Positions 9,449-17,009 of a stretch of 64,000 nucleotides of DNA are shown piece by piece. The position numbers were made by a program, and so were the translations under genes. A model generated the notes under the pieces. The model did no database searches. It worked only from the letters and a program-made list of their open reading frames with translations, and was not told where the DNA came from. Source of the DNA: Terriglobia bacterium (GTDB lineage: Bacteria > Acidobacteriota > Terriglobia > Terriglobales > Acidobacteriaceae); contig JAIQEU010000004.1 of the NCBI GenBank assembly GCA_020073665.1, forward strand, positions 397,234 to 461,233, in the 5' to 3' direction. Position 1 is the stretch's first letter; each line of letters starts with the position of its first letter.

Positions 9449-10816
9449 ATGACAACTCTGGCTCGCAAGCTGCGCTTGGTGGACTACTTCACGCTGGCAT
9501 TTGGCGTGATGGTGGGTACCGCCTGGCTGGTCGTCATGGACGACATTCTGCAGCGCGGTGGACCGCTCGGCGCTATCCTCGGCTTCACCGCCGGAGCGCT
9601 GATTCTGCTGCCGATTGGTTATGTCTACGGTCAACTGGTAAAGGAGATCCCCGATGCCGCCGGCGAAGCCGCCTACGTGGCCCGGTTCTTCTCTCCGGGG
9701 GTGAGTTTTGCAACCGGCTGGATGATGTTCCTTAGTTATTTCCTCACCTGCCCCTTTGAGGCTTTAGCTGCCGGACGGATCAGCGGTTACCTGTTCCCCT
9801 CGTTGAACTCGTACGAACTGTACCGCTTGGGCGGATATCCGGTGTACCTGCCCCACATGGTGCTCGGGTTGACCATCACGGTACTGTTGACCTGGCTGAA
9901 CTATCGGGGGATTCAAGCCAGTGCCCGGCTGAGCAAGACGACCACGTTCACGTTTCTCACGCTGGTCATCATCTTCGCTTTGGCTGGAGCAAAACACGGA
10001 TCCGTCTCAAACTTTCATCCGCTGTTCAGCCACGCACCGCTTCTGTCCATCCTCTTAGTCTGGCAGGTCGTGCCCTGGCTGGTGTCGGGCTTTGAGTCGG
10101 TGGGCAAGTGCGCGGAAGAGGCCAGCCCGAGTTTCAAGGGAAGAGACTTCTCCGTGGCCATCCTTCTCACCATCTTCGCCGGGCTCACGTTTTTCTGGGT
10201 GGTGATCGGTGCCGTTTCCTACGTGGCTCCCTGGCAAAGCCTGAGCAGTAACCAGCAGTTCCCGACGGCGGTCGCCTTTGAACGCGCGCTACACGCCCAC
10301 TGGATCGTTGTCCTCATTATGGGATCGGCGCTGGTGGCACTGGTGCAGGCTTTCAACGCCAACATGGTGGCGTCCTCTCGTCTTCTGTTTGCCATGTCGC
10401 GCCGCAATTTGCTCAACCCGAGGATGAGCCGGGTTCATTCCGTCAACCAGACTCCATACATTGCGATCATCTCAATTGGAGTTGCGACGGCGCTGACCAT
10501 CTTCCTCGGAGAGGCTTTACTGGTACCGATCCTGGAAGTCGGCGCCGTTTCGGCGGCAGTGGCCTGGATGGCCGCGTGTGCGTCATATTACAAGATGAGG
10601 CCGCCGTGGCCCCGGCGGGCGGCAGCGGTGTTTGGCCTGATGGTCACGTCCGTCATGATCCTGGTCAAACTGGTTCCCCTGGTTCCCGGCCACTTCAGCT
10701 CGGACGAATGGATCGCCCTCGCCATCTGGGGAGTGCTGGGCGCCGGCATTCGTGCTTCACGGCAGCGTGAACAGCGCCAGGAACCTGAGATGGCCGTGGC
10801 GAATGTCGAAAGCTAA
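9449..10816 (+). CDS. APC-superfamily amino acid/polyamine permease
   Basis: An inner-membrane transporter of about 455 aa with some 12 hydrophobic segments. The N-terminus reads LRLVDYFTLAFGVMVGTAW, the TM1 unwound-helix region of the APC fold, and the segment IPDAAGEAAYVARFFSPG matches TM3 surroundings of amino acid permeases. Two ATGs are possible: 9431 lies inside a strong hairpin, so 9449 is used here. It is followed after 44 bp by an FAD-dependent amine oxidase-like gene and a convergent AraC regulator. This arrangement is like putrescine or amine uptake and oxidation (PuuP-PuuB), but the substrate is inferred from context only. Confidence 0.87.
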   Translation: MTTLARKLRLVDYFTLAFGVMVGTAWLVVMDDILQRGGPLGAILGFTAGALILLPIGYVYGQLVKEIPDAAGEAAYVARFFSPGVSFATGWMMFLSYFLTCPFEALAAGRISGYLFPSLNSYELYRLGGYPVYLPHMVLGLTITVLLTWLNYRGIQASARLSKTTTFTFLTLVIIFALAGAKHGSVSNFHPLFSHAPLLSILLVWQVVPWLVSGFESVGKCAEEASPSFKGRDFSVAILLTIFAGLTFFWVVIGAVSYVAPWQSLSSNQQFPTAVAFERALHAHWIVVLIMGSALVALVQAFNANMVASSRLLFAMSRRNLLNPRMSRVHSVNQTPYIAIISIGVATALTIFLGEALLVPILEVGAVSAAVAWMAACASYYKMRPPWPRRAAAVFGLMVTSVMILVKLVPLVPGHFSSDEWIALAIWGVLGAGIRASRQREQRQEPEMAVANVES

Positions 10817-10860
10817 GTCGCACCCATCACGTTCAGCCCGTACGACCCGGTTCGCGTGAC

Positions 10861-12246
10861 ATGACCGATTACTCCAAGCACAGCTTCTGGCTCGAGACCT
10901 CGGGCGACGATCTTACGCCCCGACCCGCACTCGCCCGCTCCACCGAAGCCGATGTCGTCATCCTGGGCGCCGGTTATACCGGACTTTGGACTGCCTACTA
11001 TCTGCTGAAGACCAATCCTGGCCTCGAAGTCGCTGTGGTTGAAAAAGAGATTGCCGGCTTCGGCGCTTCCGGGCGCAATGGCGGATGGTGTTCCTCCAAG
11101 TTCCCCGTGACCCCGGCGATGCTGGAGCAGCGCTATGGCCGCGATGCGGCCCGGGCCTTGATGCTCGCGATGAACGGGTCGGTCGAGGAAGTGGCCCTCG
11201 TCTGCGAGGAAGAGGGCATTGACGCGCACTTCCATAAAGGCGGGATTCTCACGCTGGCTCGTGGAGAGCACCACCTGCCGATGCTGCGCTCCGCCTTCGA
11301 AGCATATTCCAGGCTGGGACTCGGCCAGCAGTATCGTTTGTACAGCGCGGGTGAAGCCCAGGAGCGCGTGCGCGTGACCAATGTTTGCGGTGCGTTGTAC
11401 GCCTCGGAAAATGCCAGCATCCATCCCGCCCGCCTGGTTCGCGGTCTGGCTCGCGCGGTTGAAAGGCGCGGAGGAGTGATTTACGAGAACACTGAGGTCA
11501 TGGATTTTGAGCGCGGAACTGCTCCGCGGCTGGCGGCGCCGTCCGGCGAATTGCGGGCCCGTCAAGCAATAGTGCTTGCCGGGGAGTCGTATCTCTCGCG
11601 CCTGCGCAAGCTCCACCGCGCCGTCTTGCCGGTCTACTCACTGATCGCGTTGACTGAACCGTTGACCGCGGCGCAGTGGGCGCAGATCGGGTGGCAGAAC
11701 CGGGAAAGCTTAGCGTCCTGCAACTACACGGTTGACTACCTGTCCCGAACCGCCGATGGGCGAATCCTGTTTGGCAGCCGTGGGGCGCCTTACCGCTTCG
11801 GGTCCAGGATCTCCGACGAGCAGGATCGTCACGCCGAGACCCATGCCCGCATCCAGCAACTGCTGGTCGAGTGGTTCCCCGTGCTGAGGGGTGTGAAGTT
11901 CACCCACGCCTGGGGAGGTCCAGTGGGCATGCCGCGTGATTGGATGCCGATGACGGAGTTCGATCCTGTGACAAAGATTGCAACGGCGCGAGGGTACACC
12001 GGGCAGGGTGTTTCGACCACCAACCTGACTGGCCGGATCCTGGCAGAACTGATCTCGGGTAAGCGTACCGAACTGAGCCAGTTGCCAATCGCCCAACGAC
12101 GGTCGCCCAATTGGGAATACGAGCCTTTGCGGTGGCTGGCCGTGCGCTATATGCAGAACGCCTTCCTTCGTATTGACGAAGCTGGGAAACAGGGGAAGTC
12201 CAGGCCGAAGGACGCCGCCGTAGCAGAATTTCTGGGAAGGCACTGA
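10861..12246 (+). CDS. FAD-dependent oxidoreductase, DAO family (PuuB-like)
   Basis: A 461-aa flavoenzyme of the D-amino-acid oxidase fold. The dinucleotide motif VVILGAGYTGLWTAYYL starts near residue 31, followed by VVEKEIAGFGASGRNGGW, the signature of gamma-glutamylputrescine oxidase and related amine oxidases. The C-terminal GYTGQGVSTTNLTGRILAELI segment closes the FAD site. It probably oxidises a secondary amine or amino acid taken up by the preceding permease, with which it is likely co-transcribed. The exact substrate cannot be read from the sequence. Confidence 0.87.
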   Translation: MTDYSKHSFWLETSGDDLTPRPALARSTEADVVILGAGYTGLWTAYYLLKTNPGLEVAVVEKEIAGFGASGRNGGWCSSKFPVTPAMLEQRYGRDAARALMLAMNGSVEEVALVCEEEGIDAHFHKGGILTLARGEHHLPMLRSAFEAYSRLGLGQQYRLYSAGEAQERVRVTNVCGALYASENASIHPARLVRGLARAVERRGGVIYENTEVMDFERGTAPRLAAPSGELRARQAIVLAGESYLSRLRKLHRAVLPVYSLIALTEPLTAAQWAQIGWQNRESLASCNYTVDYLSRTADGRILFGSRGAPYRFGSRISDEQDRHAETHARIQQLLVEWFPVLRGVKFTHAWGGPVGMPRDWMPMTEFDPVTKIATARGYTGQGVSTTNLTGRILAELISGKRTELSQLPIAQRRSPNWEYEPLRWLAVRYMQNAFLRIDEAGKQGKSRPKDAAVAEFLGRH

Positions 12247-12272
12247 GGTCTGGCCGGTCAGCTCGATCCCGG

Positions 12273-13304
12273 TCAGTTGGGCTTGGAACACCTCAACTCG
12301 GCTATCTCCGTGCGCAAGAAATCGCGTACCCCCTGATCCCGCTCGTCATTCCACGTTTTCAGGCCAGCTTGGGTGCGGAAGACTCGAGGACAGAGCCCAA
12401 ACTGCCTGCGGAAGGACCGGCTGAAGTGAGCCGAATCGCTGAACCCCCAAAGAAAAGCGATCTCCGTGATGCTTCGTTCGCGCAAACGGGGATCTGCCAG
12501 GTCGCTACGGCATTGTTGAAGCCTGCGCCCTCGAATCCAGCCTCCCACGGTGTGTCCTTTAAGGGAGAACAGGCGATGCAGATGTCGCACAGAAATACCG
12601 GCGGCCGAGGCGATCTCTGCCGGCCCCAGCGAGGGTTCCGCCAGGTGGGCCTCTATAAAGGTCTGAATGCGCAAGCACAGTTCGGTGCCCTCGTGTCCGA
12701 TTCCCCGATCTTCCCTGAGACGCCCGATACAAGCGGACAAGATCTCGAAGTATCCTTCCAGAACCGCGCCCCCTTCTTCCGGCTTTAGGAGTTCGGCTTC
12801 GTCATAAAGTGACGTGGTGAGATGAAAGAGCGTTGCCCCCAGGCCCGCTTTTCCTGGAATCCGCCGGGCCACAGGAATCTCGCTCATCCGCAGGCGGTTC
12901 TCCATCATCCAGCGCGGCACTCGCAGGTAAAGGCGGGTACACTCGCCCGGACAGTCGGACGACCAGGGATGTCCGGAATCGATCAAGGTACTGTCCCCCG
13001 GTTGCAGGATTACCGCGGCGCCATCTTGCGAATAACGCCGCACGCCCCGCAGTTGCGTGATGACAATGCAGCACCGATTCTCTGAACGCGCGGTTTCGGG
13101 GGGTGTCTTCATGAACGAGATGGCGCTGGAGGAAAACCGGGTCCACTCCAGCCCCCCGATTTTTCGGCTGTCTATGGAACCATGAAATAGAAGGTTCTTG
13201 GGGAAATGCATGCGGCAATCGCCGCAGATTTGCCGTGCCTTCCACTGCCAAGCATCTATCCGGTCAGAAGGCGAAAGTTGTCCGGTTGAAAACGGCTGCG
13301 ACAT
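12273..13304 (-). CDS. AraC-family transcriptional regulator (FeaR-like)
   Basis: A 343-aa regulator. Residues about 20-210 form an AraC-binding-like sensor domain (VILQPGDSTLIDSGHPW is its cupin-like core), and residues about 215-325 are a double helix-turn-helix (GPAEIASAAGISVRHLHRLF, then SITEIAFLWGFSDSAHFSRSFRRQFG). It is convergent with the oxidoreductase, 26 bp from its end. Regulators of this type often control amine degradation genes such as feaAB, so it plausibly controls the permease-oxidase pair, but no operator was identified. Confidence 0.9.
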   Translation of the reverse strand: MSQPFSTGQLSPSDRIDAWQWKARQICGDCRMHFPKNLLFHGSIDSRKIGGLEWTRFSSSAISFMKTPPETARSENRCCIVITQLRGVRRYSQDGAAVILQPGDSTLIDSGHPWSSDCPGECTRLYLRVPRWMMENRLRMSEIPVARRIPGKAGLGATLFHLTTSLYDEAELLKPEEGGAVLEGYFEILSACIGRLREDRGIGHEGTELCLRIQTFIEAHLAEPSLGPAEIASAAGISVRHLHRLFSLKGHTVGGWIRGRRLQQCRSDLADPRLRERSITEIAFLWGFSDSAHFSRSFRRQFGLCPRVFRTQAGLKTWNDERDQGVRDFLRTEIAELRCSKPN

Positions 13305-13586
13305 TTTGCCTCAATCTCTCCAGTCGGCCACCGGAGGGCATGGCTCGAATAACGACAGCCACAGTCAGGCTAGTTTTCCCCACTTGGCGTTCAGGCCAAC
13401 ATTGGAGCGTCACGCTAGCACAACATGCGAACTCGGTGCAAGATGAATTTCTCTCTTCTTGGAGGCGCTGTTCTCTCTAAAGAATCCAGGGGTTTCGCCC
13501 GCAGCAGAAGCCAGGTCCGCAGTAGAAAAATGCCCGAGAAGGGAGCTTCAAGAAGAGCAGCCACTAAGCTCTTGTCGGGCGACTGG

Positions 13587-13606
13587 GGACGGCAAGAGTG
13601 CCGTCC
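13587..13606. other. Short perfect hairpin upstream of mscL
   Basis: GGACGGCA (13587-13594) and TGCCGTCC (13599-13606) form an 8-bp stem with loop AGAG, without a T-run. It lies in the 380-bp gap between the AraC gene and mscL, in which no gene is seen. It may be a dispersed palindromic unit. Confidence 0.35.
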
Positions 13607-13684
13607 GTAACGAGCCTGCTGAGACAATTGCGGGCCCAAGACGAGGAAATTCCCTGTATTATCGCCCTGTTTAGGAGGTGTGCA

Positions 13685-14212
13685 ATGGCGACAGGAGACG
13701 ACCCGATTCTCGGCAGTCTCGGAATGGCTCACTTGGGCAGCCCCAAAGCGCTCCTGGGGAAGAAAGGTGGCCGGATGCTCGACGAGTTCAGAGATTTTGC
13801 ACTGCGCGGCAGCATGCTCGACATGGCGGTGGGCATCATCGTAGGCGCAGCCTTCGGGAGAGTTGTGAGCTCTTTCGTCTCCGATGTCCTGATGCCTCCG
13901 ATTGGCTTGTTCACCGGCCACTCGGATTTCTCCAACAAGTTCATCAACCTCTCGGGACATGCCTATGCCACCCTCGCCGAGGCGAAAGCTGCGGGTGCCG
14001 CCACCATCAATTACGGCGTCTTCTTCAACGCTTTGTCCGACTTCTTGATTGTCGCATTTGTGGTATTCATGCTCATCCGCCAGGTAAATCGCCTGAAGAG
14101 CGAACAAAAGGCATCCGTTGCCGTGATGAGGGACTGCCCATTCTGCCTCTCTGCCGTCGCGCTCAAAGCCACCCGCTGTCCGCATTGCACCTCCACACTA
14201 TCGGCGGCTTAA
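13685..14212 (+). CDS. mscL: Large-conductance mechanosensitive channel with C-terminal zinc-ribbon tail
   Basis: A 175-aa inner-membrane channel that opens under membrane tension to release solutes during hypo-osmotic shock. The MscL core begins near residue 30 (MLDEFRDFALRGSMLDMAVGIIVGAAFG, TM1), with TM2 around FFNALSDFLIVAFVVFMLIRQVN. Two features differ from the E. coli protein: an N-terminal extension of about 29 residues, and a tail with two CxxC pairs (CPFC and CPHC) that should bind zinc. AGGAGG at 13673-13678, 6 nt before the ATG, fixes the start at 13685; the frame is open further upstream. It precedes the PPDK-like gene on the same strand. Confidence 0.93.
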   Translation: MATGDDPILGSLGMAHLGSPKALLGKKGGRMLDEFRDFALRGSMLDMAVGIIVGAAFGRVVSSFVSDVLMPPIGLFTGHSDFSNKFINLSGHAYATLAEAKAAGAATINYGVFFNALSDFLIVAFVVFMLIRQVNRLKSEQKASVAVMRDCPFCLSAVALKATRCPHCTSTLSAA

Positions 14213-14215
14213 GGT

Positions 14216-14231
14216 TGTGCGCGGCATCACA
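14216..14231. promoter_or_regulatory. CRP/FNR-type palindrome upstream of the PPDK-like gene
   Basis: TGTGCGCGGCATCACA matches TGTGA-N6-TCACA with one mismatch. It sits just after the mscL stop and 102 bp before the start of the PPDK-like gene. Confidence 0.5.
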
Positions 14232-14333
14232 GACAGCCGGGCTTTCCAAATTGCAGACTCAGGCGTATTCCCGGCCAGGTGCCTGGAAGGCAAGTACGCT
14301 TCGTGTTGGCTGGCTCGGCCAGAATGACTCACT

Positions 14334-17009
14334 ATGGAAACCGTCACCGGGACGAGAATCCGCGACTTCAGGGTCCGCGGAAACTACTTTAACTGGCGCA
14401 GCCTCCTGTCCCGCCGGGACCTGCACTCTTCGAAGAGAGAAAATGTAGTTCCGAACTATCCTGGATATTCTCCTCCCGTCGTGGACTTCGGCCTTAACGA
14501 CGGCACAACCAGCAGTATCACGGTCGGCGAATCCGATATCCCTCTTCTGTGTGACGATGATACGGAGAAGGCGAAGAGATACCTTTCCCTGATTCTGCAA
14601 GCCCGTCAGGGCGACCCCGGCGCCGCCAAAGAGCTGTCTTCCGCCGCGCAGGAATATCCGTTTGGAGGAGGGGGGCGTATCCAGCCCTCCGAAAGCCCCT
14701 TCGTGGTTCCCTGCACCAGCAGTCAGGCCCACTCCGAGCAGGCCATAAGTCAAAAAGCGTTCATACTTCTGAAACTGTGCCAACTCGGCTATCCCGTGCC
14801 GGACTTTGTTGTGCTTACCGCGCAGGCCTACATCGATCGGGCTCAGCATCTTGAGAAGCATTTTGCGGAGGCCCTTAAGCAACTCGAGATCGTCACCATG
14901 CAGAACCTGGGGGATGACCGGAGCCCGCTGGTGTTCGCCATCCGCTGCGCCACGGGTCACTACATTCCTGGAGTCATGGACACCTACCTCAACGTCGGGG
15001 TGACGGAGAAAACGTTGCCCTGCCTGGAGAGGATGTATGGCCGGGTTGCCGCACACAAGATGTTTCTGAATAACTTGAGGAACCTCTGTCACGCGCTCGA
15101 CCGTGACGAGTACGCGCCGGTGGTCAGTGCCGTCAGGTCTGACCTCTCTCCTGATGAGGTCGCCCGGTTAGTGGAGCAGATGTCAGATATTCTCGGGAAA
15201 ACTGACCGAAGACTCATCGAGGATCCGTTTGCGCAAGCCGCCTTCTTGGTAGGACAGGCCTACAAGCATTTTGAAGAGAACCAGGAACTCGTACTCGCAC
15301 TCTGCCGAGGAACGGAACATTATCCCAGCCTCATTCTGCAGAAAATGATCTGCACGGTCCGGCACGAAAACGCTTATGCCGGCGTCATCTCCAGCCGCCA
15401 TACTCAGACGGGATTGGGTAGAGAGCTCCAGACCGCCCGCAATATCTTCGGCGAAGAAATGATGACGGGAGCGGCGGAGGTCGAATCCACCGTTTTTGGG
15501 GACAGAGAGGCCATTAAGGGCGTCTTTCCTGCCGTGTATCACTTCGCCCCCCATCTTTCCGATCTTGAAAGAGAGTTCGAGTCTCCGGTGACCATCGAGT
15601 TCGCCGTGGAAGCAACGGAAAGGTATCAGTGGTTTGCGCTCCTGCAACTCAATGAAACCGGAATGGCAGGTCGAGCCGCCCTCACCTCGGTGGTGGACAT
15701 GCATAAGTCGGGGACGATAACCCGCCAACGGGTGGCCGAACTCATCCGGCCCTACCACATCCGGCAGCTGACCAGCGACACCATCGACCAGGAGGTTTTC
15801 GACACGCTCCACAGTTTCTGTTCCGGCGTGCCCGTTCTACCCAGATCCGCCGTGTCGGCTCGCGTTTATTTCACGGGCGAAGACGCTTTGCGAGCCAAGA
15901 GCCAGGGAGAGAAGGTGTGCCTGTGTAAGAAGAACTTTGTCCCGACCGACACGGTCGTGATGCGCGAAGTGGACGCAATCATAAGCCTGACCTCGGCTGC
16001 CATCCATGTGGTCACGATCTGCCAAAGCCTGGGTATCCCAGCCCTGCTGAACCTGGAGAAGAACGGAGTTTCGTTACAGCCGGGTGGTGGCCTGGTCAAT
16101 TGCCGGGGAAAGGAAATCAAGGAAGGAGACTGGATCACGATTTCGTCGAGACGCAGATCCCTCTACGAGGGGAAAGCCAAGTTCACGCCAGCGAGGCTCT
16201 TGCGCTACATGAAAGGGGAACCGGTCCAGATGGACGAGGATGAAAGAAGAGCCTTCGCTTCCATCGCCTACGCGTACCGCTACTACCAGCAGCTGACCAG
16301 GGGCCTCGAGGTGGACCAGATTTCCACCCTCAGCGAAGTTACCCGGCTGGTGAATTTCGAACTCCGCGGGGAATCCGAGGAGGCAAAGCAACTTGTAAAC
16401 GGCTGGTTCGACGACCGCGAGACCCTGTACATGGAAGAGGTTTTGAAAAGCGATATTGGCGACCACCTGGGGCAAAGCAACGTCTTCGACCGGCTCACCC
16501 TCGACCGGAAGGTCAGGTTCTTCAAGGCGGCTCTGGCAAAATGTTCCCGCAATCATATCTCCGGCTACGAGGCGGGTGCCTTCATGCTGGGCCGGTTCTT
16601 GTCTTCGCGCTATCCCGTCGCTTTCTGGAAGTGCTTCAGCCCCTCAGAAATCGGTTTGCTGGTGAACGAGTGGGTTCTCTTCGAGAAGTACATGCAGCTT
16701 CTGCACAACGTGGGCGAGAGGAAAGTCCTTCTGGCTCGTAAACAGATTCTCAAGGACGGGCTCGGCCAGATCGCGCTTCACCCGGGCAACGTGCAGTGCC
16801 TCATCACGCTTAAGCTGAGCGGCGCACGCTTAGAGGAGGCCCGGGAGTCCCTGCCCACATGGACCGATCCCCAGTCCGTGAGGGTGCTGGAGCTTCTGCA
16901 GCAACCCTACCGTGCTTTTTATGACTTCAATGCAGCCTGGTCCGTGAGCCAGCTCGAGAAGATCTGCCGCGAGGAAAACCTTCCCCTTCCCCGTCCGGAA
17001 GCCACCTAG
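14334..17009 (+). CDS. PPDK-like protein lacking the PEP-binding barrel (ATP-grasp plus phosphohistidine domain)
   Basis: An 891-aa protein related to pyruvate phosphate dikinase. After about 130 residues of unknown kind, the ATP-grasp region starts (LLKLCQLGYPVPDFVVLTAQAY, 146-166), with PGVMDTYLNVG at 212-222 matching PPDK PGMMDTxLNLG, and AYAGVISSRHTQTG at 347-360 matching the GTGVAFTRNPSTG lobe. The mobile phosphohistidine domain is at about 498-615, with the expected catalytic His at H558 in TSAAIHVVTICQSLGIPA, although the usual GGMTSH context is altered. The C-terminal PEP/pyruvate TIM barrel is absent; residues about 630-891 are a helical region I cannot assign. The acceptor may therefore not be pyruvate. 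The gene is convergent with the M50-enolase gene, and a CRP-like site lies 102 bp upstream. No good ribosome binding site is seen at the ATG. Confidence 0.82.
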   Translation: METVTGTRIRDFRVRGNYFNWRSLLSRRDLHSSKRENVVPNYPGYSPPVVDFGLNDGTTSSITVGESDIPLLCDDDTEKAKRYLSLILQARQGDPGAAKELSSAAQEYPFGGGGRIQPSESPFVVPCTSSQAHSEQAISQKAFILLKLCQLGYPVPDFVVLTAQAYIDRAQHLEKHFAEALKQLEIVTMQNLGDDRSPLVFAIRCATGHYIPGVMDTYLNVGVTEKTLPCLERMYGRVAAHKMFLNNLRNLCHALDRDEYAPVVSAVRSDLSPDEVARLVEQMSDILGKTDRRLIEDPFAQAAFLVGQAYKHFEENQELVLALCRGTEHYPSLILQKMICTVRHENAYAGVISSRHTQTGLGRELQTARNIFGEEMMTGAAEVESTVFGDREAIKGVFPAVYHFAPHLSDLEREFESPVTIEFAVEATERYQWFALLQLNETGMAGRAALTSVVDMHKSGTITRQRVAELIRPYHIRQLTSDTIDQEVFDTLHSFCSGVPVLPRSAVSARVYFTGEDALRAKSQGEKVCLCKKNFVPTDTVVMREVDAIISLTSAAIHVVTICQSLGIPALLNLEKNGVSLQPGGGLVNCRGKEIKEGDWITISSRRRSLYEGKAKFTPARLLRYMKGEPVQMDEDERRAFASIAYAYRYYQQLTRGLEVDQISTLSEVTRLVNFELRGESEEAKQLVNGWFDDRETLYMEEVLKSDIGDHLGQSNVFDRLTLDRKVRFFKAALAKCSRNHISGYEAGAFMLGRFLSSRYPVAFWKCFSPSEIGLLVNEWVLFEKYMQLLHNVGERKVLLARKQILKDGLGQIALHPGNVQCLITLKLSGARLEEARESLPTWTDPQSVRVLELLQQPYRAFYDFNAAWSVSQLEKICREENLPLPRPEAT

